This document shows positions 6,950-15,901 of a DNA stretch of 33,094 bases, one piece after another (positions within the stretch are counted from its first letter, which is position 1; each line of letters opens with the position of its first letter). The position numbers and the translations under genes are program-made. Source of the stretch: Streptomyces canus (GTDB taxonomy: Bacteria; Actinomycetota; Actinomycetes; Streptomycetales; Streptomycetaceae). The stretch lies in contig NZ_KQ948673.1 of assembly GCF_001514145.1 (NCBI RefSeq), forward strand, positions 1 through 33,094, read 5' to 3'. The notes under the pieces were generated by a model. It made no database searches. It worked only from the letters and a program-made list of their open reading frames with translations, and was not told the DNA's origin.

Positions 6950-7792
6950 TTATGGGTGTTCGCCGAGTTGGAGGAGGCCGGCGAGGGAGAAGCACAGGGC
7001 GCCGATGAGGGTGCCCCAGTTGGCGATGTCGGCGTTGACGAGGCTGTTGGTGGCGGGGCGGGTGTAGGCAGCGAGCGCGGAGACCATGAAGAGGGCGGAG
7101 CCGAGTTGGTTCACGGCCACGATCCGCCAGCCGAGGCTGTGCGGGCGGAGACAGGGCCGGCCGTGGCAGATCTCGACGAAGCCCAGGTGACCGGAGACCA
7201 GGAACAGGGCGCAGCCGATCACGTCGGGCACCCAGATCAGCCGGTTGACCTGGTGGGTGTTCAGGCCCTGCAGGAAGGAGTCCAGCAAGTCGACGGTGAA
7301 GACGAGAGTGCCCGCGAACAGGACGAACATGCTCAGCCAGTCCACCCGCATCGGCTCGTAACTCCACCAGCGCCAGCGGCCGGTGACCAGCCGGCCTTCG
7401 CCGCCCTCTTGGCGGCGGGGCGCGTTGATCACCTGGAGCAGTGACACGTACCCGCCGGTGGTGAAGAACAGGCCGCCCGCGAAATAGATCGAGGCGCACT
7501 CGGTGGCGTCGCCGGAGCCGAACTGGGCGACGGCCGCGCCGGCGGCAAAGAGTGCCCCGCCGATGACGAAGCCGATCGCCGCGATGGCGTTGAGTCTGCG
7601 AAGGCGGGCGACGGCAACGGCATCCGCACGGATGTGCCGGGTTGCCGCCGCACCGTGGGGACGGACGGCGAGTAGTCCGCGTCGGCGCGCGAGCCGGGAC
7701 TCCCACACGGCGGTGCCGCCGCCGGCAGGGTGCCAGGTGAGCCGGGTGGTGAACGGTCCAGCGCCCTCGGCGCGCTGCTCAGGTTGTCCCAC
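6950..7792 (-). CDS. YrhK-type multi-spanning membrane protein
   Basis: This is a 280-residue inner-membrane protein of unknown function. The first 65 residues are soluble and Arg-rich, followed by about six hydrophobic segments near 70-92, 102-124, 150-172, 186-206, 226-246 and 258-276. The segments LRRLNAIAAIGFVIGGALFA and FFTTGGYVSLLQVINAPRR resemble YrhK-domain repeats, which pair two helices. The GTG start at 7792 has no good ribosome site, so a different start is possible. The gene overlaps the end of a doubtful upstream frame. Neighbours give no functional hint. Confidence 0.75.
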   Translation of the reverse strand: MGQPEQRAEGAGPFTTRLTWHPAGGGTAVWESRLARRRGLLAVRPHGAAATRHIRADAVAVARLRRLNAIAAIGFVIGGALFAAGAAVAQFGSGDATECASIYFAGGLFFTTGGYVSLLQVINAPRRQEGGEGRLVTGRWRWWSYEPMRVDWLSMFVLFAGTLVFTVDLLDSFLQGLNTHQVNRLIWVPDVIGCALFLVSGHLGFVEICHGRPCLRPHSLGWRIVAVNQLGSALFMVSALAAYTRPATNSLVNADIANWGTLIGALCFSLAGLLQLGEHP

Positions 7793-8195
7793 GGGCCGAA
7801 CCGGGGAATTCAGACGGCAGCGGAAAACGGGCGAGACGGGTGTCGAATGGTTTCTGGTCGGCCCGGTCCCGGCGGCGGGATACGGGGCGCGGCCGGTTCA
7901 TGCGGTCGGGATGGCGGCGATACCGCACTCTTCCCCGGGGCTGATGGGTGGGCGTCGTTTGGCCGCACCCCCGCAGCAGGCGGCCGCAGGTGGAGACGGT
8001 GACGAGCGCGGCTGCGACGACGAGGTAGGTACTCAGGACCCCGGCGTGCTGCGCCGACACGTAGGTCGTGACCATGATGGTGGGCATCACGAGGGCCTTC
8101 AGCAGGCCGGTGATCGCCGGGGGCACAGGCGAGGCCGCAGGGTCCCCGGCGCTGCGGTCTGCGTTCCGGCCGGGGTGGCCTCCTGCGTCGCTCAT
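7779..8195 (-). pseudogene. Internally deleted membrane protein (possibly YhgE/ABC-2-like)
   Basis: ATG 8195 has AGGGA upstream. The first 50 residues end in a helix LLKALVMPTIMVTTYVSAQH, typical of the first membrane span of YhgE/ABC-2-type exporters, where it is followed by a large periplasmic region. Here a second hydrophobic helix (VLSTYLVVAAALVTVS) follows at once, then Arg-rich sequence with no coding character that overlaps the next gene. This looks like a gene with most of its middle removed. The family assignment is tentative. Confidence 0.35.
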
Positions 8196-8724
8196 GGCAT
8201 TTCCCTGGTCACTGGGCGCTTGGGGTACCTCGCTTCACGCATCCCTGAACACGCAGTGACTCTGCCAGACCAAACCGTGCAAAACACCCATTTTGCGAGC
8301 GTGTTAGTCGTTGCGTCCCAACTGGTCGCGACACAGCGCCGTACGGCCAGGGGCCTGGTGCCGATGGCCGCGCCGGGTGCTGCGAGCGGAGCAGTCGTGA
8401 GCTCATAAGCCGCCCGTGTGATGTGCCCGCCCGAATACGGCTGCGGGGCGCGCCGGTATGCCCCGCGCCCGGCGCGAGGTGCTTGGGTCGGGGCGCCGGG
8501 TGTGCGACGGCTCCAATGTCATCTCGTCGCCCGTTTCTGGCGTGCGTGCCCCGTCGAAACGCTGAAGGAGAGATCGGCTGGACAGCCCTGGCGAGCCGGA
8601 CGTACTCACGGGCGCCGACCTGCGAGGAAATGGCACGTACGGTGACGGGCAGCAGACAGTGGCTGACCGCACGGACCCCGGCTGAATCCCCCATGGCGCC
8701 CGGACTCCGACGGAGGAAGCAGCT
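8196..8724. other. Non-coding gap before the antiporter gene
   Basis: I see no convincing gene in this 529-bp stretch; the open frames are short and compositionally unlike proteins. An AT-richer patch around 8255-8320 may hold the promoter for the minus-strand membrane gene. The sequence close to 8700 supplies the ribosome site of the antiporter gene. Confidence 0.5.
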
Positions 8725-10494
8725 GTGACTGACGACGAGATCCTGCTCGGACTCGCGCTGACCGTGGTACTCGCCACCGGCTCACAGGTCCTGGCGAGCA
8801 AGCTGCGCGTTCCCGCCCTGATCGTGCTGCTGCCGGCCGGATTCACCGCCGGCGCCCTCACCGATGTCGTCCATCCCGCCGAGCTGATGGGGGCGAACTT
8901 CTCCGGCCTGGTGTCCCTGGCCGTGGCGGTGATCCTCTACGACGCCGGTCTGGGCCTCAACCTGCGCAACCTGAAAGGCGGCACGCGATGGATCGTGGGC
9001 AGACTGCTGCTGTTCGGGGTGCTGGTGACCTTCCTTGTCACCGGCGCGGTGGGACCCGCCCTGTTCGACATGCCGCTCCGGGTGGCCGCGATGCTCGGGA
9101 TGATCCTCGTCGTCTCGGGACCCACAGTCGTCGGTCCACTGCTCGACTATGTGCGGCCCAACGACAAGGTCCGACGCATCCTCATCTGGGAAGGAACACT
9201 GACCGACCCGATCGGCGGCATTCTCGGCGCTCTGACCTTCCACGCCATCGCCACGACCCACCGTGTCGACATCGGCCGCGGCTACCAGCTGGGCCAGTTC
9301 GGTATCAGCCTTGCCGTCGGTCTGGTCGGCGGGGCGGTGGGAGCGGCGCTGCTGTGGTGGACGCTGCGCGTCCTGCGGCTCGGGGAAACGCTGGGCACTC
9401 TGGCGCAGCTCGCCACCGTCATCGCCGTTTCCGCCGGGTGTGACATCGTCCGGGACGACACGGGACTCATCGCCGCGATCGTCACGGGACTGGCCGTCAC
9501 CAACCTCCGCGGCTTCGACATGCCTGCTCGCCGGCCCTTCTTCGAGACCCTGGTCCAGTTGATCATCGGCTTGCTCTTCGTCTCCATCTCCACGACCGTC
9601 ACCCCGTCGTCCCTGGTCCCCGTGCTGCTCCCGGCCCTCGCCCTCATCGCGATCCTTGTACTGGTGGTGCGTCCCTTTGTCGCCTTCGCCGCGACGGCAC
9701 GTTCGGGCCTGACCCAGGGAGAACGGGCGTTCGTCGGGTGGATGGCTCCGCGCGGCATCGTCGCGGCCGCCACGGCGTCGGCGTTCTCCGCCAGCCTCGT
9801 CGACCGGGGGGAGAGCGGCGCCGCCAAGATCCTCCCGGTCACCTTCCTGGTGATCGTGGGAACCGTCCTGTTGTACGCGCTGACCGCGGCCCCGGTGGCC
9901 CGGCGGCTGGCCGTCGTCAAGCCCTCGGGCACACGCATCCTCCTGGTGGGCGGCGAGCCGTGGGTGGTCGACATGGGGCGGTCCCTGCGCACCGCCGGAC
10001 TCGACGTGCTGATGTGGGCGGGGCTCGACGAGGAGCGGCGAAGGATCAAGGAAGCGGGGATCCAGTTGGCCAGGGGCGATCTGCTGGCCACGGCCACCAA
10101 CCCCGGGGCACGGCTGGAAGGGGTGACGGCCGTGTTCCTGGCCACCGACGACGATGATTTCAACGCCCTTGCCTCGGTCGTGATGCAGGACAACGTCGAG
10201 GGCCCCGTCTACCGGGTCGGCCCGCCCCACGAAAGCCACGGCGTCGTCGCTCCCTACACCGGCGGTGCCATCCTCTTCGGCAGTTCGCTCGTCCGGCACG
10301 CGCTGGCGGCACGTTACGAGGCGGGAGCCAGGTTCGTGGTCCGGCCCGCCTCCGCACCCTCGCCACCGGGCCACGACATGCTCTTCGTGGTACGGGCCGA
10401 CCAGCGGCTGGAGCCGGTCACCGAGAGCCGGCCGATCACACCCGAGGAAAGCGACAGCGTCGTTCTGCTCACCCCGGTCCCCTCAGGTCTGTGA
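8725..10494 (+). CDS. Cation/proton antiporter (NhaP-like) with C-terminal TrkA-N-like domain
   Basis: This 589-residue membrane antiporter would exchange Na+ or K+ for protons. It has about 12 hydrophobic segments within residues 5-395, the motif SGPTVVGPLL at 131-140 and EGTLTDPIGG at 156-165. In the second motif Thr160-Asp161 stands where CPA1 antiporters have Asn-Asp, so ion binding would rely on Asp161. GWMAPRGIVAAA at 338-349 is the other family signature. Residues about 403-490 form a cytoplasmic Rossmann-like domain (RILLVGGEPW, VFLATDDDDFN) of TrkA-N type, probably a regulatory nucleotide sensor. The GTG start at 8725 has GGAGGA upstream. Its stop lies one base from the stop of the convergent GH15 gene. 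Confidence 0.9.
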   Translation: MTDDEILLGLALTVVLATGSQVLASKLRVPALIVLLPAGFTAGALTDVVHPAELMGANFSGLVSLAVAVILYDAGLGLNLRNLKGGTRWIVGRLLLFGVLVTFLVTGAVGPALFDMPLRVAAMLGMILVVSGPTVVGPLLDYVRPNDKVRRILIWEGTLTDPIGGILGALTFHAIATTHRVDIGRGYQLGQFGISLAVGLVGGAVGAALLWWTLRVLRLGETLGTLAQLATVIAVSAGCDIVRDDTGLIAAIVTGLAVTNLRGFDMPARRPFFETLVQLIIGLLFVSISTTVTPSSLVPVLLPALALIAILVLVVRPFVAFAATARSGLTQGERAFVGWMAPRGIVAAATASAFSASLVDRGESGAAKILPVTFLVIVGTVLLYALTAAPVARRLAVVKPSGTRILLVGGEPWVVDMGRSLRTAGLDVLMWAGLDEERRRIKEAGIQLARGDLLATATNPGARLEGVTAVFLATDDDDFNALASVVMQDNVEGPVYRVGPPHESHGVVAPYTGGAILFGSSLVRHALAARYEAGARFVVRPASAPSPPGHDMLFVVRADQRLEPVTESRPITPEESDSVVLLTPVPSGL

Positions 10495-10495
10495 G

Positions 10496-12337
10496 TCATC
10501 CTCGCTGTGCTTGGCTGAGAGTGGAGTCGAGGGTGATGGCCGCGTCGATCAGCGCGAGGTGCGTGAAAGCCTGCGGGAAATTCCCGAGCTGTCGCCCTGT
10601 CAGATCGATCTCTTCGGAGTACAGGCCCAGATGGTTGGCGTACGTGAGCATCTTCTCCAGTACGAGCCTGGCCTGATCGGTGCGCCCGGCCCGTGCCAGA
10701 GCATCGACGTACATGAACGTGCACAGGGAGAAGGTCCCTTCGGAGCCGCGCAGTCCGTCGGGCGACGCTTCGGGGTTGTAGCGGTAGACCAGGCTGTCGC
10801 TGACCAGTTCACGGTCCATCGCGTCCAGCGTGGTCGCCCACATCGGGTCGTCCGGGGTGATGAAGCCGACCGTCGGCATCCGCAGCAGCGACGAGTCCAG
10901 GACATCGCTGCCGTAGTGCTGCACGAACGCCTCGCGCTTCGGATCCCATCCCTGTGTCAGGACCTGTTCGTAGATGCGGTCACGTTCGGTCGACCAGCGC
11001 CCACGGGCTGCCGGTCGGCCGCTCGCGGAGGAGAGCCGCAGGGCACGGTCGAAGGCGACCCAGGACATCACCCGGCCGTAGGTGAAGTCCTTGCGTCCTC
11101 CGCGGGTCTCCCACAGCCCCTCGCCAGGCTGGTCCCAGTGGTCGACGAGCCAGTCGAGGAGTGTGTGCAGTGCGGTCCAGCCCTTGGTGTCGAGCTGGAT
11201 GCCGTGCTGGTGCGCGAAGTAGATGCTGTCCAGGGCCTCGCCGTAGATGTCCATCTGCATCTGGTTCGCGGCCCCGTTGCCGATGCGCACGGGGGCGGAG
11301 CCCTCGTACCCCGCCCAGTGCTCCAGAGTCTCCTCCACCAGGTCGGAGGAGCCGTCGACCCGGTACATGATGTTCAGGGGTCCCGTGTCGGCGTTGCCTC
11401 CGATCTTTTCCCGCACGCGATCGCGCAGCCAGCTGATGAACGCCGACGCCTCTTCCTTGAATCCCAGGCCCAGCAGGGCGTAGACGGAGAAGGAGGCGTC
11501 CCGGATCCAGGTGAACCGGTAGTCCCAGTTGCGCTCACCGCCGAGCTGCTCCGGCAGGCCCGCCGTGGGGGCCGCGACCAGGGCCCCGCTCGGCGCGTAG
11601 GTCATGAGTTTCAGCGTCACGGCCGAGCGTTCCACGGCCTCGCGCCACCGGCCCGAGTAACGGGACTGGGCGAGCCATGACCGCCAGAAGTGGATCGTCT
11701 CCTCGTAGAGCTGCTGGAACTCCGCGACGCGGATTTCATGGGGCGGCCCGTCGGGCGACGACTCCAGGACGACGCCGCGCTGCTGTCCGGCTCGCAGGGG
11801 CAGGGTGAAGTGCAGATCCCTGTCTCCCGACATCAGGTTCAGCAGCCGCTCGTCCTCCGGCTCGCGGACGGCGTGCACGGCCAGCTCGAGTCCTTCCGAG
11901 GTGAACACCGCGCCGTGCTGCGTGATGCGTAGTTCGTGTGGCGCGCGGCCGTAGTCGAACCGGGGGGCGATGTCCCCTTCGAACGTCATGCTGCCACGCA
12001 CACACCGCAGCATGCGGACGAGGCGATGGCGGTCGGTTGCGACGGCTCCGGTCACCGGCATGAAGTCGACCACTTCGCCCGTGCCGGACTCCGTCATGAA
12101 GCGGGTGACGAGAATGGCCGTGTCGGGAAAGTACAGCTGCTTCGTCGCGAACGTCGTGTCGGCAGGCCGGACAGTGAAATGGCCACCTTTTTCCCAGTCC
12201 AGCAGAGCGCCAAACACACTGGGTGAATCGAATCGCGGACAGCAGAACCAGTCGATGGTGCCGTCGGTGGTCACCAGAGCCGACGTCTGCAGATCACCGA
12301 TCAGGCCGTGGTTTTCGATCAGCGGGCATTCAGTCAT
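10496..12337 (-). CDS. Glycoside hydrolase family 15 protein (glucoamylase/trehalase-like)
   Basis: This 613-residue cytoplasmic protein has the two-part architecture of bacterial GH15 enzymes: an N-terminal beta-sandwich (about 1-220, beginning IENHGLIGDLQTSALV) and an alpha/alpha-barrel. The barrel shows GGERNWDYRFTWIRDASFSV at 267-286, GLWETRGG with the likely general acid Glu410, and YSEEIDLTGRQLGNFPQAF with the base at Glu575/576. No signal peptide is present, so an intracellular maltooligosaccharide or trehalose is a more likely substrate than starch. Mycobacterial trehalases belong to this group, but substrate cannot be settled here. The start at 12337 has only a weak AGG site. It is divergent from the DUF2254 gene. 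Confidence 0.9.
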   Translation of the reverse strand: MTECPLIENHGLIGDLQTSALVTTDGTIDWFCCPRFDSPSVFGALLDWEKGGHFTVRPADTTFATKQLYFPDTAILVTRFMTESGTGEVVDFMPVTGAVATDRHRLVRMLRCVRGSMTFEGDIAPRFDYGRAPHELRITQHGAVFTSEGLELAVHAVREPEDERLLNLMSGDRDLHFTLPLRAGQQRGVVLESSPDGPPHEIRVAEFQQLYEETIHFWRSWLAQSRYSGRWREAVERSAVTLKLMTYAPSGALVAAPTAGLPEQLGGERNWDYRFTWIRDASFSVYALLGLGFKEEASAFISWLRDRVREKIGGNADTGPLNIMYRVDGSSDLVEETLEHWAGYEGSAPVRIGNGAANQMQMDIYGEALDSIYFAHQHGIQLDTKGWTALHTLLDWLVDHWDQPGEGLWETRGGRKDFTYGRVMSWVAFDRALRLSSASGRPAARGRWSTERDRIYEQVLTQGWDPKREAFVQHYGSDVLDSSLLRMPTVGFITPDDPMWATTLDAMDRELVSDSLVYRYNPEASPDGLRGSEGTFSLCTFMYVDALARAGRTDQARLVLEKMLTYANHLGLYSEEIDLTGRQLGNFPQAFTHLALIDAAITLDSTLSQAQRG

Positions 12338-12437
12338 CAAGAGCCTGCTTTCACCCCGGGAGCAAAAAAGCTGCACCAGATGTCGTGCCGGTGGTTCACT
12401 CTTCCAGCCTACGCAAAAAGGTCCCGTCGGTCCTGAT

Positions 12438-12459
12438 GAACGAATCCGCGAACGAATCC
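12438..12459. repeat. Direct repeat of GAACGAATCC, 12-bp period
   Basis: Two exact copies, 12438-12447 and 12450-12459, lie in the 209-bp divergent gap between the GH15 and DUF2254 genes. Near one helical turn apart, they could be a regulator site, but no known consensus is matched. Confidence 0.3.
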
Positions 12460-12546
12460 TACGGCTCCACGGCTGGGGCCGTGCCCTGCGCGCATCCGTG
12501 CATTGCCATACCGTGGCCGTACCTGCAACGAAGGGACATGCGCAGC

Positions 12547-13830
12547 ATGATGTCCTGGTCCTCTGCATTCCGGCTGCGACAGTACACAAAAGGCAGCTTG
12601 TGGATCGCGCCGCTGTTCGGAATGGCACTGGGCGTCGTCCTCGCCGAATTGGCCATTGCAGCCGACGGGGTGGACTGGCCGCCGAGCGGCTGGCGTTACT
12701 CCGCGACCACCGCGAGCGGTGTGCTCAGTGCCATCGTCGGGGCGATGGTGGCGCTGCTCGGTTTCGTCGTGACGATCGGTGTGCTCGTCATCCAACAGGC
12801 GACCGGAGCACTGTCCCCACGGTATATGCGTCTCTGGTACAGAGACCGGCTGCAGAAAACCGTCCTCGCCACCTTTACCGGGACGTTCGCATTCGCCTTC
12901 TCCCTGCTGCGCAGCATCGAGTCGAACTCGGTACCGGACTTCGGGGTCACTCTCGCCGGCGCGGCTGTGGCCGTCAGCCTGCTGCTCCTGCTCGTCTATC
13001 TCAATCGCTTCACGCACAACCTCAGGCCGGTGGCCATCGCCGACCTCGTCGGGCGCATGGGAGAAGGTGTCTTCGCCCGCGGAGCCATGGCAGTCCGCGG
13101 GTCCGCACCACACGACGGTGAACCTGTGACGGCGCACGGACCGGTGACGCTCATCCACTCTCCCCACGGCGGGGCCATCCAGGCATTCGACGTAGCCGGC
13201 CTGGTGGCCGCCGGGGCGCGCCACGACTGCACGTTCGTCGTACCCCACCTCATCGGAGACTACGTCCCTCCCGGCGCCGTCCTCGTCGAGGTCCACGGCG
13301 GTACATCCGCACCCGATCCCCGGCACCTGACCAGTCTCATCGCCCTGGGCGCCGAACGCACCATCGAACAGGACCCCGCCTTCGCCCTGCGGATCCTCGT
13401 GGACATCGCCATCCGCGCCCTCTCCCCGGCGGTCAACGACCCCACGACAGCCGTTCAGGTGCTCAATCACATCGAGTCGTTCCTCACCGTGGTCGGTAGT
13501 GCACGACTGCGGGACCGCTACGTGATGGCGGACGACCGTGGCCGGCCTCGTCTCGTCCTGCACGGACGGGACTGGGAGGACTACCTGCAACTCGCCGTCT
13601 GTGAGATCCGTGACTACGGGGCGACCGCCATGCAGGTCTGCCGACGACTGCGCGCCATGCTCGACGACCTTGTCGAAAGCCTTCCGGCAGCACAACATCC
13701 GGCGCTGGAAAAGGAGTTGGAGCTATTGCGCCAGTCGGTGGAGCGGGCGTTCACTGACCCGGCCCTCCGAGCCCTCGCGCAGTGGGCCGACCGTCAGGGC
13801 ATCGGCGGCCGGTCCCGGCCTCACTCGTAG
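12547..13830 (+). CDS. DUF2254 membrane protein
   Basis: This 427-residue inner-membrane protein matches DUF2254, whose role is unknown. Four hydrophobic segments lie near 18-38, 58-85, 110-128 and 138-156. They are followed by a large soluble part with the characteristic IQAFDVAGLVAAGARHDC, QDPAFALRILVDIAIRALSP and VNDPTTAVQVLNHIE blocks. The last is the most conserved feature of the family. I chose ATG 12547 because AAGGGA lies about ten bases upstream; ATG 12538 and 12550 are alternatives. It is divergent from the GH15 gene, so the two may be co-regulated. Confidence 0.85.
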   Translation: MMSWSSAFRLRQYTKGSLWIAPLFGMALGVVLAELAIAADGVDWPPSGWRYSATTASGVLSAIVGAMVALLGFVVTIGVLVIQQATGALSPRYMRLWYRDRLQKTVLATFTGTFAFAFSLLRSIESNSVPDFGVTLAGAAVAVSLLLLLVYLNRFTHNLRPVAIADLVGRMGEGVFARGAMAVRGSAPHDGEPVTAHGPVTLIHSPHGGAIQAFDVAGLVAAGARHDCTFVVPHLIGDYVPPGAVLVEVHGGTSAPDPRHLTSLIALGAERTIEQDPAFALRILVDIAIRALSPAVNDPTTAVQVLNHIESFLTVVGSARLRDRYVMADDRGRPRLVLHGRDWEDYLQLAVCEIRDYGATAMQVCRRLRAMLDDLVESLPAAQHPALEKELELLRQSVERAFTDPALRALAQWADRQGIGGRSRPHS

Positions 13831-13960
13831 CGGACCTCATCATTGACTCGACGCCCGTCAGGTCGATGATCACTTATTCATGGCGTGCGGTATTCCCTGG
13901 GCTCAGGCTCAGCGACGTTTCTCACAGCCGACCGTCCGGCTCGGCCCGGCCCCTGGCTCA

Positions 13961-14023
13961 TGTCACCGCGTCCGCGGTTTCAACTTCGACGTTGCCACGG
14001 GCAGGCTCACCGAAGTCCTCTGA
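13961..14023 (+). pseudogene. Possible C-terminal remnant of a beta-carbonic anhydrase
   Basis: Twenty codons end RVRGFNFDVATGRLTEVL and a stop. Beta-class carbonic anhydrases of actinomycetes end in a closely similar block (hG-[FW]-xYDV-x-TGRL-x-EV). The rest of the gene is not present in the 227-bp gap. It is short, so chance cannot be excluded. Confidence 0.3.
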
Positions 14024-14057
14024 CCGCCGTAGCCCCAGCGCGACGCTCAGCGGGCCG

Positions 14058-15332
14058 TCACACCACGCTCACCGGATGCCGTACCACCGCGTCGAACAGG
14101 TAGCCCTGCGTGTTGGGCACGGCGACGTCCGGCTGGGTACGGCCGGCCGTGTCCGTGGCACGGGCCAGCAGGTGGGTGGCGCCGGGTTCTTCGGGCCGCC
14201 AATCGAGGGACCAGCGGGTCCAGGTGCCGACGCGGGGCCGGTCGTGCAGGCGGGCAGGGCGCCAGTTCGCCCCGCCGTCGGTGCTGACGTCGACCCGGGC
14301 GACGGCGCCCGCGCCCGACCACGACCGCCCGTGCAGGACGTGCCTGAGGCCTGCCAGGAACGTGGCCCCGTCGGCCAGCTCGAAGGCGCTCTTCGTCGCC
14401 TGCCGGCTGAGCGGCGCGCTGCCGCCCTCCGGGTGGGCCGGACCGAACAGCCGGTAGAAGGTGGTGTTCCAGGGGGAGAACACCGGCTGCGCGGACACCT
14501 CGATGTCACCGACCCACTTGATCGACGCGATCCCCACCCAGGAGGGCACCAACACCCGCACCGGATACCCGTGGTCGTACGGAAGCCGTTCACCGTTCAT
14601 CTCGTAGGCGAGCAGTACGTCGTCCAGCGCCTTGGCCAACGGCAGCGGACGGCGTACCCGGCCCAGACTCTCGCCGCCGCTGACGTACTCGGCGTCCAGG
14701 CCGCGCGGCTGTACGTCCACGGCGTGGCGGGACAGACCGGCCCTGCGCAGCACGTCGGCGAGGCGCACTCCCCGCCAGTGCGCGACGCCGATCGCGCCCA
14801 GGGTCCACGGGGTGCCGGTGACGGTCTCGCCCTGCTGCGTCGTGTAGTAGGAACGGCCGTTGCCGGCGCACTCGACGAAGGCGGTCCGGGTGACGGCCGG
14901 CAGCGCGCGCAGATCGTCGTACCCGAACTCCACCGGCCGGTCCGCGCCGGGATTGCCGCGCAGCCCGCTCCCCCACAGCCGTAGCCGCCAGTCGCCCGCG
15001 TCCAGGACCGGGGTGGCAGTGTGGTTGCGGACGAAGAACATCTCGTTGGGGACGTGGTGGCCGGTTCCGTGCAGCGCCTCCCAGCGGGTCTCGGCGTTGG
15101 TGCCGCGCTCGATGAACCACTCGGGCGGCAGCGGCTTGACGATCCCGGCGACGGCGGCGCGGGCTGAGCGGGGGCTCCCGAGTGCGGTCCCGGCGGCGGT
15201 GGCGGCGAGCAGGGTGAGCAGACGGCGGCGGGTGACCCCGTCGGCCCGGGCCTCACCGGCGAGCCACTGGCGCAGCCTTTGGCGGTCGTAGTCGATTTCG
15301 TGGCGGTGACCGGACGGGGTGGGAACAGACAT
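14058..15332 (-). CDS. Sulfite-oxidase-like molybdopterin oxidoreductase, Tat-exported
   Basis: This 424-residue enzyme of the sulfite oxidase/SoxC family starts with a soluble stretch, then a twin-arginine motif and hydrophobic helix (TRRRLLTLLAATAAGTALG, 34-52), so it is probably folded before export through Tat. The molybdopterin domain spans about 95-290; the metal-ligand cysteine is Cys155 in AFVECAGNGRS. The Mo-cofactor dimerisation domain follows at about 300-424. No heme domain is present, so electrons must go to a separate acceptor, and none is encoded next to it. The start at 15332 has GAGGA upstream. The physiological substrate could be sulfite or another S-/N-oxide. Confidence 0.9.
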   Translation of the reverse strand: MSVPTPSGHRHEIDYDRQRLRQWLAGEARADGVTRRRLLTLLAATAAGTALGSPRSARAAVAGIVKPLPPEWFIERGTNAETRWEALHGTGHHVPNEMFFVRNHTATPVLDAGDWRLRLWGSGLRGNPGADRPVEFGYDDLRALPAVTRTAFVECAGNGRSYYTTQQGETVTGTPWTLGAIGVAHWRGVRLADVLRRAGLSRHAVDVQPRGLDAEYVSGGESLGRVRRPLPLAKALDDVLLAYEMNGERLPYDHGYPVRVLVPSWVGIASIKWVGDIEVSAQPVFSPWNTTFYRLFGPAHPEGGSAPLSRQATKSAFELADGATFLAGLRHVLHGRSWSGAGAVARVDVSTDGGANWRPARLHDRPRVGTWTRWSLDWRPEEPGATHLLARATDTAGRTQPDVAVPNTQGYLFDAVVRHPVSVV

Positions 15333-15640
15333 GGCGAGTCCTCGTCATGGGGAGCGAAGGAACACGGCAGGGGGCGGCGCGGGCCAGGACCCGGACATCC
15401 GGCAGTCCGGCGGCAGCCGGGACAACTGGCTTTTCCTGCAAGGTGGTTGACAGAGCCGTCAGAGAAGGAGGGGAGCGATCAGCCGCTCGTCAGACACAAC
15501 GCGGCGGCGACCCGGACGAGGTCCACGGCGCGGCGGCGAGTCAGAGGCTCCGGCGACGGCATGGCGAGATGGAAACACGCGGGGCGGAGGGTGTCAACGG
15601 AGCGTTCGGACCGACGCGACACGCTGTCTGACTCGTCGAA

Positions 15641-15671
15641 CACACCGCAGCTGTACGACAGTTGCGGTGTG
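15641..15671. terminator. Hairpin, 13-bp stem
   Basis: The arm CACACCGCAGCTG pairs with CAGTTGCGGTGTG, with one G:T pair, around the loop TACGA. It could terminate minus-strand transcripts coming from the deoR/IS630 side. No U-tract is present. Confidence 0.5.
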
Positions 15672-15739
15672 GTGTCGTCAGGCGGCGGCCCGCCCGACTT
15701 GCCTACGCGACGGACCCGCTGCCGTCTGATCCATGGAAG

Positions 15740-15761
15740 CCGTTGCACATCCGTTGCACAT
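15740..15761. repeat. Exact tandem duplication of an 11-mer (CCGTTGCACAT)
   Basis: Two adjoining copies, followed by CCGCGG-TCTT-CCGCGG. The 11-bp period equals about one helical turn, as in direct-repeat operators. It could equally be a scar at the edge of the IS630 fragment. Confidence 0.45.
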
Positions 15762-15782
15762 TTTCCGCGGTCTTCCGCGGAT

Positions 15783-15899
15783 CTAGCGCCCCGAGCGGCG
15801 GCCGCTGAGGGTCACGACCGGGATGTGGCCTCGCCGGCCGCAGGTTCGTCCTTTGGGCGGCCGTCGGGTGAACCCGGCTTCGTCCTCGAAGCAGATGAG
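15783..15899 (-). mobile_element. IS630-family transposase fragment
   Basis: Thirty-eight codons read LICFEDEAGFTRRPPKGRTC then GRRGHIPVVTLSGRR and a stop. This is the central IS630 block around the second catalytic Asp (F-E-DEAG-x-x-x-x-PP-x-GRTWGRRG). Trp is replaced by Cys. Neither the N-terminal DNA-binding domain nor the terminal Glu region is present. It starts two bases past the stop of the deoR gene, so the insertion or a later deletion ended exactly there. Confidence 0.8.
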
Positions 15900-15901
15900 C
15901 A

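Larger units (their letters stand above)
15333..15782. other. Non-coding gap upstream of the molybdoenzyme gene
   Basis: No convincing gene is present in these 450 bp. The stretch holds the promoter side of the molybdoenzyme gene, a 13-bp hairpin (15641-15671) and a tandem 11-mer (15740-15761). It ends at the IS630 transposase fragment. Confidence 0.5.

Noticed and set aside
8782..10374. A 530-codon minus-strand frame opposite the antiporter gene
   Set aside because: Composition rich in Gly, Asp, His and Gln without any motif; the plus strand carries an intact antiporter.
13782..14984. A 400-codon plus-strand frame over the molybdoenzyme gene
   Set aside because: Shadow of the minus-strand gene; no start site or family features.
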